This document shows, piece by piece, positions 1 through 7,499 of a stretch of 32,721 nt of DNA. Every line of letters starts with the position of its first letter. Within the stretch, counting starts at the first letter, position 1. Made by a program: the position numbers and the translations under genes. The notes under the pieces were generated by a model that worked only from the letters and a program-made list of their open reading frames with translations, had not been told where the DNA came from and ran no database searches. Source of the stretch: an uncultured Lachnospiraceae bacterium (GTDB lineage: Bacteria; Bacillota; Clostridia; Lachnospirales; Lachnospiraceae); the NCBI GenBank assembly GCA_905197485.1, contig CAJJYZ010000028.1, forward strand, positions 1 through 32,721, written 5' to 3'.

Positions 1-58
1 CGGAACAGATGTAAGAGTTGGAAGTTACAGATAGCTGCTTAATCAGCAGACACTACAT

Positions 59-277
59 ATGGAAAAGGAATTGAATGTATATCGTCAAAAGAAAGGGGAA
101 AGGCAGGATATGTGTGAAGCAATAAAAGCAATGATTGAAGATGGAAGAGTAGAAGGAACGATACGAACCTGTAAAAAACTGGGTGTTTCAAGAGAAGAAA
201 CGTTTCAAAACCTAAAGGAAGAATTTTCTCTAAATGAAGAAGAAGCGAAGGCGTACATGGAGAAATACTGGAAATAA
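59..277 (+). pseudogene. C-terminal remnant of an Rpn/PDDEXK_2-type nuclease
   Basis: A 72-residue reading frame that matches only the C-terminal tail of the Rpn-like nuclease family (recombination-promoting nuclease / putative transposase). Its last 41 residues align without gaps to the tail of the broken Rpn gene ending at 5285, with 21 identities, and both end in a YMExYWK signature. There is no nuclease core upstream: the same frame is closed by a TAG at 32-34, and only 58 bases precede the ATG here, so the rest may be lost or lie outside the window in another frame. Just after it, at about 280-381, one forward frame stays open for roughly 30 codons and ends at TAA, but it has no start codon and I do not recognise it. 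Family assignment rests on the tail alone; function is very unlikely. Confidence 0.6.
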
Positions 278-399
278 TAAAGGAACTAAGCGAGGAGACG
301 GAAGCGTTAAAATATATATCTGTTTTTACTTTGGCAGATATCCACAATGTTATTATGGATGTGGTAAGCAATTAAGAACTTGTATAGAGAGGATGAAGA

Positions 400-990
400 A
401 TGCAGGATAGAAAACGTTGTTCCTGGGTGAATATGAAGAATCCATTATATGTGAAGTATCACGATGAGGAGTGGGGTGTTCCGGAGCATGATGACCGGAT
501 GCTTTTCGAACTTCTGATATTGGAAGGATTTCAGGCGGGGCTTTCCTGGGAATGTATATTAAATAAACGTGCGGCATTTAAAGAGGCTTATGATGACTTT
601 GAGATAGACAAAGTGTGCGCTTATGACGAGAAGAAATGCGAGGAGTTGTGCTCCAATGCAGATATTATCCGTAACCGTCGAAAGATATCGGCAAGCGTTA
701 CGAATGCCCGCGTATTTCGGGAAATTCAGAAGGAATTCGGTTCTTTTGACCGTTATATCTGGGGATTTACAGAAGGGAAGAGCATAATAGAACCATTTGA
801 CATTCGCACAACTTCGCCTTTATCGGATGAGATTTCTAAGGATTTGAAGAAACGGGGAATGAAGTTTGTGGGTTCTACGATTATCTATGCGTACTTGCAG
901 TCGATAGGGATATTGAACGCACATGAAAAGGCGTGCGAGTGGTATAAAGGAGAGGAAGAAAATGAGACATCAAGGAACAAAAAGAATTGA
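400..990 (+). CDS. tag: DNA-3-methyladenine glycosylase I
   Basis: Base-excision-repair enzyme that removes 3-methyladenine from alkylated DNA. At 196 residues it has the family length. The N-terminus has the RCxW motif (Cys7), then YHDEEWGVP (His21) and the LEGFQAGLSW segment whose Glu42 sits at the position of the base-recognition glutamate of E. coli Tag. His175 and Cys179 near the end complete the usual Cys-His-His-Cys zinc site. The KKRGMKFVGST stretch is also typical. A GAGAGG ribosome binding site lies about seven bases before the ATG. The 3' end overlaps the next acetyltransferase gene by 29 bases, so the two are probably translated together. All expected residues are present, so I take it as functional. 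Confidence 0.95.
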   Translation: MQDRKRCSWVNMKNPLYVKYHDEEWGVPEHDDRMLFELLILEGFQAGLSWECILNKRAAFKEAYDDFEIDKVCAYDEKKCEELCSNADIIRNRRKISASVTNARVFREIQKEFGSFDRYIWGFTEGKSIIEPFDIRTTSPLSDEISKDLKKRGMKFVGSTIIYAYLQSIGILNAHEKACEWYKGEEENETSRNKKN

Positions 991-1570
991 GACAAAACGA
1001 TTGATTTTAAGAAGGTTTCAAGAAAATGATGCGGAATCCATGTTTCGTAACTGGACGAACAGCTTTGAAGTGACGAAGTATTTGACCTGGAAGCCACATG
1101 AGAATATTACTGAAACAGAAGTATTGCTGGACAAATGGATTAAAGAATCTGAAAAAGACGATTTTTATCAATGGGCAATTGAATTGAAAGAAATACATGA
1201 GCCAATTGGAACTATTAGTGTTGTCGGGAAAGATGAAAATATTGATATGGTAGAAATCGGTTACTGTATTGGATTAAAGTGGTGGAATCATGGAATTATG
1301 TCTGAAGCATTTCGAGCGGTTATTTCATTTTTTTTTGAAGAGGTCGGAGTAAATAGGATTCAGGCACAGCATGATTCCAATAATCCAAATTCGGGACGAG
1401 TTATGAAGAAGTGTGGTCTGAAATATGAAGGAACCTTGAGACAAGCAGGCAGAAATAATCAAGGAATCGTAGATATGAATGTGTATGGATTGCTTAGAGA
1501 AGAGTGGAGTAATATTCTGTGTGAGAAGAGTGCGCATGGTCTAATATCGAAACAATTCGCAATGCGATAA
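962..1570 (+). CDS. GNAT acetyltransferase, RimJ/RimL-like
   Basis: A 202-residue N-acetyltransferase of the Acetyltransf_3 (RimJ/RimL) type, expected to move an acetyl group from acetyl-CoA to an amine; the substrate cannot be told. It has the family's opening ETKRLILRRF (residues 10-19), the core beta strand with VEIGYCIGLKWWNHGIMSEA (about 97-116) and the late NPNSGRVMKKCGL motif (141-153). The ATG at 962 was chosen because GGAGAGGAAGAA stands directly before it; a frame reaching back to 923 lies inside tag. Family members normally end just after the VYGLLREEW segment, so the last 20 residues look like read-through into unrelated sequence. A different open frame over 1525-1647 overlaps this tail, which suggests the 3' end was rearranged. 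Confidence 0.85.
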   Translation: MRHQGTKRIETKRLILRRFQENDAESMFRNWTNSFEVTKYLTWKPHENITETEVLLDKWIKESEKDDFYQWAIELKEIHEPIGTISVVGKDENIDMVEIGYCIGLKWWNHGIMSEAFRAVISFFFEEVGVNRIQAQHDSNNPNSGRVMKKCGLKYEGTLRQAGRNNQGIVDMNVYGLLREEWSNILCEKSAHGLISKQFAMR

Positions 1571-1647
1571 AATGTGAGTTCCGTTCTGCCTGGGTAGAAT
1601 TGACTGCTCGGGAGAAAAAATTTGTAGATAAGATGAATAATGAGTAA
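1525..1647 (+). other. Unassigned open fragment overlapping the GNAT tail
   Basis: A 40-codon stretch free of stops in a different frame from the GNAT gene, ending at TAA 1645-1647. It has no start codon near a ribosome binding site. The translation is charged and soluble-looking, with an EFRSAWVELTAREKK core, and reads more like the end of a real protein than random sequence. I do not recognise the family. It may be the broken 3' end of a gene whose front was lost when the GNAT gene was joined here, or chance. Confidence 0.25.
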
Positions 1648-1680
1648 GGGAAAGAAAGGAATTCTGACTGGAGGGATGAA

Positions 1681-2010
1681 ATGGAGATTTATAGGGACAT
1701 TGATATGAAACAGACAGGTGAACGAATTAAGCTGTTGATGGAAGAAAAAGAAATTTCGGTGAAGGAAATACAAAAGAAATTATATTTGTCATGTCCGCAA
1801 CCTATTTATCGTTGGTTTCAAGGGAAAATTCTTCCATCGGTAAATCATTTGTATATGTTAAGTAAGATTTTGAATGTACATATGGAAGAAATGATTGTGG
1901 AAAAAACTGTTGGATATGAGATAGAACTTGGAAGGTTTTCCACAAACTGTTTCAAACACTGCCTGAGTTATTATTCGAAACAATTTGATTTGAAGAATAA
2001 CGCCATATGA
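1681..2010 (+). CDS. XRE-family HTH regulator
   Basis: A small (109 residues) DNA-binding protein of the Cro/C1 (XRE) helix-turn-helix type. Residues about 12-65 form the HTH: TGERIKLLMEEKEISVKEIQKKL, then the recognition-helix region with IYRWFQG and the stabilising LPSVNHLYMLSKILNV segment. The C-terminal 35 residues hold no domain I know. A GGAGGG ribosome binding site sits five bases before the ATG at 1681; a second in-frame ATG at 1705 is possible but lacks one. It stands alone, followed by a small membrane protein 37 bases later, so it could be a local repressor of that gene. The target is unknown. Confidence 0.8.
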   Translation: MEIYRDIDMKQTGERIKLLMEEKEISVKEIQKKLYLSCPQPIYRWFQGKILPSVNHLYMLSKILNVHMEEMIVEKTVGYEIELGRFSTNCFKHCLSYYSKQFDLKNNAI

Positions 2011-2047
2011 ACGCATTAGTCACCACCTAGAAGAAAGCGGGAAATTT

Positions 2048-2416
2048 ATGAATAAAAAGTTAATTCGTGTGTTATTGTTTATAGGATATTGTGTTCCGTC
2101 TGTATTTTTATCCATGTATGTGGATGTTTCTTACGATACGATGTTATTGTATGTAGGGATGATATTATTGTTTGCTGGATTATGCTTTGGAGCTATAAAA
2201 TCAAAACAATATCCGATTGTTTTCTTTGGAAACATTATCAGTTTTTTGATTTCCTATATATGTACTAAGATATTTTATGTGAAGAATTGGGAATGGTACT
2301 TTAAGCCATTTACTGCGGAGATGCTTATGGTTTTTATCACAGGGATTGTATTTGTGATACAAATGATAAGTGCATGGTATTGGTATAGAAAAGATTGTAA
2401 AAAGTGTAAAGAATAG
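2048..2416 (+). CDS. Small integral membrane protein of unknown function
   Basis: 122 residues with four predicted hydrophobic segments: about 6-23, 31-50, 56-73 and 90-112. A short basic N-terminus (NKKLIR) and a Lys/Cys-rich C-terminal tail (RKDCKKCKE) suggest both ends are cytoplasmic. There are no charged residues in the membrane segments that would point to transport. I do not recognise the family. The ribosome binding site is weak (GCGGGAAA region before the ATG). It lies between the HTH regulator and the DUF6483 gene. Confidence 0.65.
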   Translation: MNKKLIRVLLFIGYCVPSVFLSMYVDVSYDTMLLYVGMILLFAGLCFGAIKSKQYPIVFFGNIISFLISYICTKIFYVKNWEWYFKPFTAEMLMVFITGIVFVIQMISAWYWYRKDCKKCKE

Positions 2417-2447
2417 TGATAAATTACAGAATTGGAGAGAGTGATTT

Positions 2448-2828
2448 ATGTGGAATGATGAAAAAGATTATATTATGCGGATGATTCAGGAAATTTCAAG
2501 GGTTATATTCTCGCTAATGTTTGGAAAACAATATGTGCAAGTAGAACTGGATGAACAAGAAAAATATCGAATTGCCGGAAAAGACCCAGAAGAATATAAG
2601 AGAATGGTCGACCGAGGAGAAATCAATGAGGCAGAAAATTTATTATTGGAGAATCTGAACTATCAGAGTAAAGAAGAAGTGACAGCGGCGATTTTGTTCT
2701 ATGAATATGTGGGAAGCCAGACAGATGAATTTTTGACAATGCATAATTATTCAAAAGAAGAAGCATTAGATGGAATGAAACGGCTTGCAAAAGAAGTTGG
2801 ATATGATGGAATATGGGATGAATTTTAA
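2448..2828 (+). CDS. DUF6483-like protein
   Basis: A 126-residue soluble, acidic, helix-rich protein that resembles the DUF6483 family of Firmicutes, recognised from its opening (DEKDYIMRMIQEISRVIFSLMFGK) and the pattern of acidic helices that follows. No catalytic motif is visible. A GGAGAGAG ribosome binding site precedes the ATG. Its stop codon overlaps, one frame off, the start of a decayed YgjP-type metallopeptidase stump, so the 3' boundary is a recombination or deletion joint; the C-terminus (YDGIWDEF) may be native or trimmed. The role is unknown and the family name comes from memory of similar sequences. Confidence 0.65.
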   Translation: MWNDEKDYIMRMIQEISRVIFSLMFGKQYVQVELDEQEKYRIAGKDPEEYKRMVDRGEINEAENLLLENLNYQSKEEVTAAILFYEYVGSQTDEFLTMHNYSKEEALDGMKRLAKEVGYDGIWDEF

Positions 2829-2994
2829 CTATCGCCTTTATTATCTGCTGGAAGAATTGTTAGACTATGTAGTTGTACACGAACTGGTGCATAGACGATA
2901 TATGAACCATTTCAAGGAATTTTGAGAAGAGGTAGAAAAATATATGCCGGATTACAAAGAATGGAGAAAAAGATTGAAGGAGATTCACATATGA
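2818..2994 (+). pseudogene. YgjP/DUF45-type zinc metallopeptidase remnant
   Basis: A truncated copy of the YgjP (DUF45, SprT-like) metallopeptidase family. From about 2824 the frame reads FNYRL and then DYVVVHELVH, the HExxH zinc motif, followed by MNHFKEF, where the family has MNHSKxFW. At 2923-2925 there is TGA in place of the conserved Trp codon TGG. After this stop the same frame continues with the family's ending, EKYMPDYKEWRKRLKE, to a second stop at 2992-2994. The region before FN(Y/W)R, about two thirds of a normal protein, is missing. The final TGA overlaps the ATG of the next gene as ATGA, a sign that the original gene was translationally coupled to the kinase. Broken by both truncation and a nonsense change. 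Confidence 0.8.
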
Positions 2995-3515
2995 AAAAAG
3001 TAATCGTCATCGGTAGTCCCGGTGCAGGAAAGAGTACATTTTCAAGGAAATTAAGGGAGAAGACAGGACTGCCGTTATTTTATCTGGACATGTTATGGCA
3101 TAAGCCGGATAAGACCAATGTATCGCGGGAAGAATTTGACGAGAAATTAAAAGAGATATTACAGCAGGAATCATGGATTATCGATGGTAACTATCTTCGG
3201 ACATTGAGACTAAGACTAGAAGCGTGTGATACTGTGTTTTTCTTAGATTATCCGTTGGAGGTATGTCTTGAGGGAGCGAAATCTCGTATTGGGAAAGAGC
3301 GGGAGGATATGCCTTGGCAGGAGACGGAACTTGATGAAGAATTTAGACAATATATCATAGCTTTCCCGAAAGAACAATTGCCGGAAATGTATCAGATATT
3401 GGAAGAGTATGCCGGAAAAATAGATGCTATAACATTTCATTCCAGGGAAGAGGCGGAAGAATATTGGAGGAAAGAGAATGAAGAATTATCAGGAAGTAAA
3501 TGCAAAAATTATTGA
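2991..3515 (+). CDS. P-loop nucleotide kinase, FlaR/topology-modulation-like
   Basis: A 174-residue adenylate-kinase-fold protein of the kind annotated as DNA topology modulation protein (FlaR) or AAA ATPase. The Walker A loop GSPGAGKST spans residues 8-16. It is followed by the family's LPLFYLDMLWHKP and the Walker-B-like strand before WIIDGNY (about 64-70), then a VFFLDYP strand. The true substrate of this family is not settled. The ATG at 2991 was chosen because it opens the GxPGxGKS domain directly and overlaps the stop of the metallopeptidase stump (ATGA); a longer frame from 2922 is inside that stump. It overlaps the following methyltransferase by 38 bases. A related gene lies at 22310-22771. 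Confidence 0.8.
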   Translation: MKKVIVIGSPGAGKSTFSRKLREKTGLPLFYLDMLWHKPDKTNVSREEFDEKLKEILQQESWIIDGNYLRTLRLRLEACDTVFFLDYPLEVCLEGAKSRIGKEREDMPWQETELDEEFRQYIIAFPKEQLPEMYQILEEYAGKIDAITFHSREEAEEYWRKENEELSGSKCKNY

Positions 3516-4230
3516 TGCATGGTGTGAAGATGGTTGGACGTGGGGAGAGCCGATTACACATGAAATATATGAGAGGGCAACAAAAGGAAATTGGAATGTG
3601 CTTCTGACACCGACAAAAGCAGTTCCACATGAGTGGTTTGGAAATTTGAAGGGGAAGAAAGTACTGGGACTTGCTTCCGGAGGAGGACAGCAAATTCCAA
3701 TATTTTCTGCGTTGGGCGCGGAATGTACAATGCTGGATTATTCGGAAAAGCAATGTGAGAGTGAGCGCTTTGTTGCAGAACGGGAAGGGTATGAAGTGAA
3801 AGTGATTCAAGGTGATATGACGAAGCCGTTACCTTTTGAGGATGAGATGTTTGATGTGATTTTCCATCCGGTTTCGAATTGTTACGTAGAGAAAGTGGAG
3901 CCAATTTTCAAGGAATGCTATCGTGTTCTGAAAAAGGGAGGAGTATTGCTTGGTGGTTTTGACATTGGAATCAATTATATTTTTGATGATGATGAAACTA
4001 CGGTTGTGTACTCTCTTCCATTTAATCCGTTGAAAGATGAAAAAACATATGAGGATTCTGTTAAAAATGATTGGGGAATCCAGTTTTCTCATACATTGGA
4101 AGAACAAATTGGAGGACAGCTAAAGGCAGGTTTTCGATTAACGGATTTGTATGAAGATACAAATGGAGAAGGAAATTTGCATGAGCATAATATACCGAGC
4201 TTTATTGCGACAAGAGCAGTGAAAGAATAG
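3478..4230 (+). CDS. Class I SAM-dependent methyltransferase
   Basis: A 250-residue Rossmann-fold methyltransferase of the Methyltransf_11 group. The SAM-binding motif I is VLGLASGGGQQ (about residues 62-72), with an acidic residue at the end of the next strand (MLDYS) and motif III/IV in GDMTKPLPFEDEMFDVIFHP. The post-core region LKKGGVLLGGF is typical. N-terminal 55 residues, with WTWGEPITHEIYERA, resemble bacterial small-molecule methyltransferases seen next to GNAT and Nudix genes. The substrate is unknown. It overlaps the upstream kinase by 38 bases and is followed by a good intrinsic terminator at 4244-4279, so it is the last gene of its transcript. Confidence 0.85.
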   Translation: MKNYQEVNAKIIDAWCEDGWTWGEPITHEIYERATKGNWNVLLTPTKAVPHEWFGNLKGKKVLGLASGGGQQIPIFSALGAECTMLDYSEKQCESERFVAEREGYEVKVIQGDMTKPLPFEDEMFDVIFHPVSNCYVEKVEPIFKECYRVLKKGGVLLGGFDIGINYIFDDDETTVVYSLPFNPLKDEKTYEDSVKNDWGIQFSHTLEEQIGGQLKAGFRLTDLYEDTNGEGNLHEHNIPSFIATRAVKE

Positions 4231-4243
4231 TAGGAATTTTTAT

Positions 4244-4279
4244 AAAAGTAAGGAAATTTTGGGTGTGTTCCTTACTTTT
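4244..4279 (+). terminator. Intrinsic terminator after the methyltransferase
   Basis: Perfect 12-bp inverted repeat: AAAAGTAAGGAA at 4244-4255, a 12-base loop, and TTCCTTACTTTT at 4268-4279, followed by ATTTTAT. The A-rich left arm and T-rich right arm fit a Rho-independent terminator that could work in either direction. Confidence 0.8.
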
Positions 4280-4296
4280 ATTTTATACAATTTTAA

Positions 4297-4325
4297 TTGC
4301 ACGCATCGTGTAATTATGCTATACT
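4297..4325 (+). promoter_or_regulatory. Sigma-A-type promoter ahead of the broken Rpn gene
   Basis: TTGCAC at 4297-4302, exactly 17 bases, then TATACT at 4320-4325. Transcription would start near 4332 and give a leader of about 175 bases before the ATG at 4508. The leader contains a short hairpin (TGTGA, six bases, TCACA, near 4369-4384) and no gene. The rest of the 4231-4507 gap holds only this promoter, the terminator and the leader. Confidence 0.7.
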
Positions 4326-4507
4326 CACATCACAAATCAAGATTTCTAAATATTTTATTCTAAAGCGTCTGTGATATTCGTCACAATGAAAATCAGATTT
4401 GTAATTCTATACGAAAGACGGTGATGCCTATGGGGAGCGTGTATGAAACCCTAGTGTATTTTTGTTGCCCGAGAATTGAAATTTTGCTAAAATAAAGGAG
4501 GAATCAA

Positions 4508-5285
4508 ATGACTTATCATAAATTGAATACGAAGTATAAAGATCGTTTATTCCGCTTGATTTTCCATGAAAAGAAAGAACTTTTGGAACTATACAATGCG
4601 GTAAATGAAAGTAATTATACAAATCCGGAGGAATTGGAGATTACCACGATTGAAGATGTGGTGTATATGGGGATGAAGAATGATTTGTCGTTTATCATCG
4701 GAGACGAGATGAACCTCTACGAACATCAGAGCAGTTTTTGCCCGAATCTGCCTCTGCGTGGATTGTTTTACTTCTCATCAACTCAGTAAACTTTTCATTG
4801 GAAACGGGAAAGGAAAGAAATCTTCGTTGGAATGTACCGCACTGGTACGGAATGTGAATTATGGCCATAATAAAGAATTAATGGAACGATGCAAGACATT
4901 AAAGGAATATGCACAGTTCGTTGCGGCAATCAGGACGGCTTTAAAGCCTGGCATGAAGGAAGAAGAGGCTCATAAAGCGGTGGAACAGACGGTGGATAAA
5001 TGCATCCGAGATAATATTCTTGCCAATATACTTCGTAAGAACAGGAGTGAGATTGTGGATAGTATTTTAACAGAATGGGATGAGGATGATTTTATAGAAG
5101 GCGTAAGAGAAGAGGCTGAGAAGGTTGGAGAACAACGTGGAAGAATTGAAGGAAGAATTGAGAATACAATTAAACTGTGTCAAGAATTCCATGTTTCGAA
5201 AGAGGATACCCTTGCTAGAATCGTAAAGGAATTTTCGCTGAAAGAGGCGAAAGCTAAGAAATATATGGAAGAATATTGGAAGTAA
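4508..5285 (+). pseudogene. Frameshifted, internally deleted Rpn-family nuclease
   Basis: Both ends of an Rpn/PDDEXK_2-like protein are present but not in one frame. The first part (4508 to about 4770) gives the family N-terminus: KYKDRLFRLIFHEKKELLELYNAVN, then MKNDLSFIIGDEMNLYEHQS and NLPLRGLFYFS. The rest continues one frame over from about 4770 with HQLSKL, then jumps to LVRNVNYGHNKELMERCKTLKEYAQF and a helical, Glu/Arg-rich tail ending in YMEEYWK. The usual segment between them, with the PTPRFVVFYNG catalytic strand, is missing. So there is a +1 frameshift and an internal deletion of the nuclease core. AAGGAGG stands before the ATG and a good promoter lies upstream, so the signals survive. 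These proteins are linked to recombination and transposition in E. coli Rpn work; this copy should be inactive. Confidence 0.8.
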
Positions 5286-5290
5286 GACTT

Positions 5291-5971
5291 ATGAGAATAG
5301 AAATGCATGTTCATACGAGTGAAGGAAGTCCTTGTGCGAGAGTAGAAGCGAAAAATATCGTAAAGGCATACAGTGAAGCAGGTTATGATGCAGTCATCAT
5401 TACAAATCATTATGATAATGAATTGTTAAAGGATTTTGGGAAAACAGACAAAGAAAAAATAGAAAGATATTTGTTGGGATATTATAATGCAAAAAAGGTT
5501 GAGAATGAATATGGAATTTTAGTGATGCTGGGATTGGAAATACGATTAGAACCAGGCGAAGAAGATTTTTTGATATATGGAATTGATGAACAATTTTTAT
5601 TTGATAACCCTAATTTATGTTTGATGAGTCAAGAAGAAATTTTTAAACTTTGTCATCGCTATGGAGGCGTGTTTTATCAGGCACATCCATTTAGAGAACC
5701 ATGTGTTCCTAAACATCCGGAATGGTTAGATGGTGTGGAAATGAATCAGCGTCCACATAGTGGAAACCATAATGAAAAATTAAAAGAATGGTTGAAAGAC
5801 TATCCAAGGTTAAAATTAATTTCCGGAAGTGATTGTCATACTTTGGAACAGGTTGGTTTTGGTGGTATTAAAATTAAGGAAAATGTCAGCGATATAAAAG
5901 AACTCGTTCAAATTCTGAAACAGCAGGAAGTAGAAATTCTTATTAAAGGAGAAAATGATGATGGAATCTGA
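5291..5971 (+). CDS. PHP-domain phosphoesterase
   Basis: A 226-residue protein with the polymerase-and-histidinol-phosphatase (PHP) metal site laid out in order: His6-x-His8 in EMHVHTSEGS, His40 in ITNHYD, Glu83 in GLEIR, His132 in AHPFR, and Asp181-x-His183 in SGSDCH. These residues bind a di- or trinuclear metal centre, and stand-alone PHP proteins act as phosphoesterases; the substrate here is unknown. The ATG at 5291 starts right before the first metal motif, and GGAAG lies about eight bases upstream; the longer frame from 5276 begins inside the Rpn remnant. The 3' end overlaps the start of the frameshifted GNAT gene, whose ribosome binding site is inside this gene. The coding sequence is notably A+T-rich. 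Confidence 0.88.
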   Translation: MRIEMHVHTSEGSPCARVEAKNIVKAYSEAGYDAVIITNHYDNELLKDFGKTDKEKIERYLLGYYNAKKVENEYGILVMLGLEIRLEPGEEDFLIYGIDEQFLFDNPNLCLMSQEEIFKLCHRYGGVFYQAHPFREPCVPKHPEWLDGVEMNQRPHSGNHNEKLKEWLKDYPRLKLISGSDCHTLEQVGFGGIKIKENVSDIKELVQILKQQEVEILIKGENDDGI

Positions 5972-6438
5972 ATTGGAAATGCAACTAAAATTAAGGGGGG
6001 GGTGGCTTAGAAGAAGTAGGAAAAAAAGATTTACAGGATTTCATAGCGATTGAGAATGAAACACATACGAAATATATTTTGGAAAATTTGGATTTTTTTG
6101 GAGAAGTTAAAGAAGAAATTATCGTAAATGGATTTTATGCCAGACTAAAAATGTCTTTTTTTAAGAAAGTTGTTTTGAAAAGTAGAACAGTGGGCTTTTT
6201 AAGTTACGATATTAAAGAAGATAAGATTGATTTAGTATTTATTCGTTTGACAGAAATGATACAAAATCAAGGAATCGGTACATTATTTTTAGAATATTTA
6301 AAAGAGTTGTCAAAAGTATGCCTCAAGCCGACTATTATCGTAGCTATAAAAACAAATCCAGCCCAGGAACTATATAAACGTTTGGGGTTCAAGTTTTTCA
6401 AAGAAAAAGATGTATTTTATTATTTTAAGTATGAATAG
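5958..6438 (+). pseudogene. GNAT acetyltransferase frameshifted at an eight-G run
   Basis: A GNAT-type acetyltransferase split near its start. GGAG at 5948-5951 is followed by ATGATGATG (5955-5963), overlapping the end of the PHP gene. From there the frame reads ESELEMQLKLR and enters eight consecutive G (5995-6002), after which it soon stops. One frame over, starting right at the G run, translation continues without a stop to 6438: LEEVGKKDLQDFIAIENET, then a core with RLTEMIQNQGIGTLFLEYL (the acetyl-CoA loop, QGIGT) and NPAQELYKRLGF. With seven G instead of eight the two parts join into one protein of about 160 residues. It could be inactivated, phase-variable by slippage, or a sequencing error. 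A shorter internal start at 6079 would drop the first beta strand. Confidence 0.7.
5995..6002 (+). repeat. Homopolymer of eight G inside the GNAT start region
   Basis: Eight G in a row, flanked by TTAA and TGGC, in an A+T-rich gene. It falls exactly where the reading frame changes; loss of one G would restore the full acetyltransferase. Confidence 0.85.
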
Positions 6439-6476
6439 TAGTTGAAAAATGATTATAGTTATGTGGAGATATAATT

Positions 6477-7454
6477 ATGCACAAAATCTTAGTTTTAAAG
6501 GAAGCTCACGAGCATAATAATCGAAAGCTTCAAGAAGCAATCAGCGGAGATTACATGCTTGAGTTTTCAACTCGTGGAACAGAAGATTACAAAGAAAAAT
6601 TAAAAGAGGCGGAAGTGATAATAGGAGAGCCGTCCATAGAGGATATAAAGGGAGCGCCTAATTTAAAATGGATTCAAATGACATGGGCGGGAGCAGATTT
6701 TTATACAAAATCCCCGGAGTTTCCGAAAGACATTATAGTAACCAATATGTCCGGAGTCTTTGGTGAGACGATTTCTGAGTATGTGATAGGGGCGATTCTT
6801 TCTTTATACCGCAATTTTCCAGCCTATTATAGAAATCAGGCAGAGAAAATATGGCGGGATATGGGGAGTGAGAAAACACTATTCGATAAAAGGGTGTTGA
6901 TTCTTGGAGCCGGAGATATAGGAACCAGTATTGCCAAGAGGCTTAGACCGTTCGGATGCCGGAATATCGGAGTGCGAAGAACCAAGAGGGAATATGAATC
7001 CTGTTTTGATGAAATGTATACGTTATCTGAGGCGGAACAATTACTTATAGATGCAGATATTGTCATTGGATGCCTTCCGGATACAAAAGAGACGGCAGGA
7101 TTCCTGAATAAAGAAAGGTTGTTGAGGATGAAGAAGGCTGCTGTTCTCATCAATGTAGGACGCGGAAGTCTCGTTGTGACAAAGGATTTGGAGGAGGTCT
7201 TGGAAATGGGACATTTATACGGTGTTGCGTTGGATGTGACGAAACCGGAACCTCTTCCAAAGACATGCAAGCTTTGGAGCATGAAAAATGTTATAATTAC
7301 GCCGCATATTTCCGGTATCGGTTTTGGACATGACATGCGGACAGAGGACAAGATTTACGATATTATGAGTGAAAATCTTCGAAGATATATCGCAGGAGAA
7401 GAACTATTGAATGTGGTGGATTTTATGTGTGGCTATCGAAGATTTTCGGAATAA
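6477..7454 (+). CDS. D-2-hydroxyacid dehydrogenase, NAD(P)-dependent
   Basis: A 325-residue member of the D-isomer-specific 2-hydroxyacid dehydrogenase family, which interconverts 2-oxoacids and D-2-hydroxyacids. The coenzyme-binding domain has the Rossmann loop GAGDIG at residues 144-149. The catalytic triad is in place: Arg229 in NVGRGS, Glu258 in DVTKPEPLP, and His277 in TPHISG. The N-terminal substrate domain carries the usual WIQMTWAGAD and TNMSGVFGETISEYV segments. The absence of an acidic residue in IGVRRTKR after the second strand, with several Arg, suggests preference for NADP(H), an inference only. The precise substrate is not readable. GGAG lies about eight bases upstream of the ATG. 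Confidence 0.9.
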   Translation: MHKILVLKEAHEHNNRKLQEAISGDYMLEFSTRGTEDYKEKLKEAEVIIGEPSIEDIKGAPNLKWIQMTWAGADFYTKSPEFPKDIIVTNMSGVFGETISEYVIGAILSLYRNFPAYYRNQAEKIWRDMGSEKTLFDKRVLILGAGDIGTSIAKRLRPFGCRNIGVRRTKREYESCFDEMYTLSEAEQLLIDADIVIGCLPDTKETAGFLNKERLLRMKKAAVLINVGRGSLVVTKDLEEVLEMGHLYGVALDVTKPEPLPKTCKLWSMKNVIITPHISGIGFGHDMRTEDKIYDIMSENLRRYIAGEELLNVVDFMCGYRRFSE

Positions 7455-7499
7455 TCATCAGAAAACTAAGTACTCCATGTAGGTGAGGAGGGGAATGAA

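Noticed and set aside
2923..2925. TGA in the metallopeptidase frame as a recoded codon
   Set aside because: The family has Trp, not selenocysteine, at this place, the gene front is missing and there is no sign of TGA being read as Trp in other genes here.
4465..4493. A second promoter-like match, TTGCCC, 17 bases, TAAAAT, close before the Rpn remnant
   Set aside because: The start of transcription would fall inside the ribosome binding site at about 4500, leaving no usable leader; the TTGCAC/TATACT promoter upstream is better.
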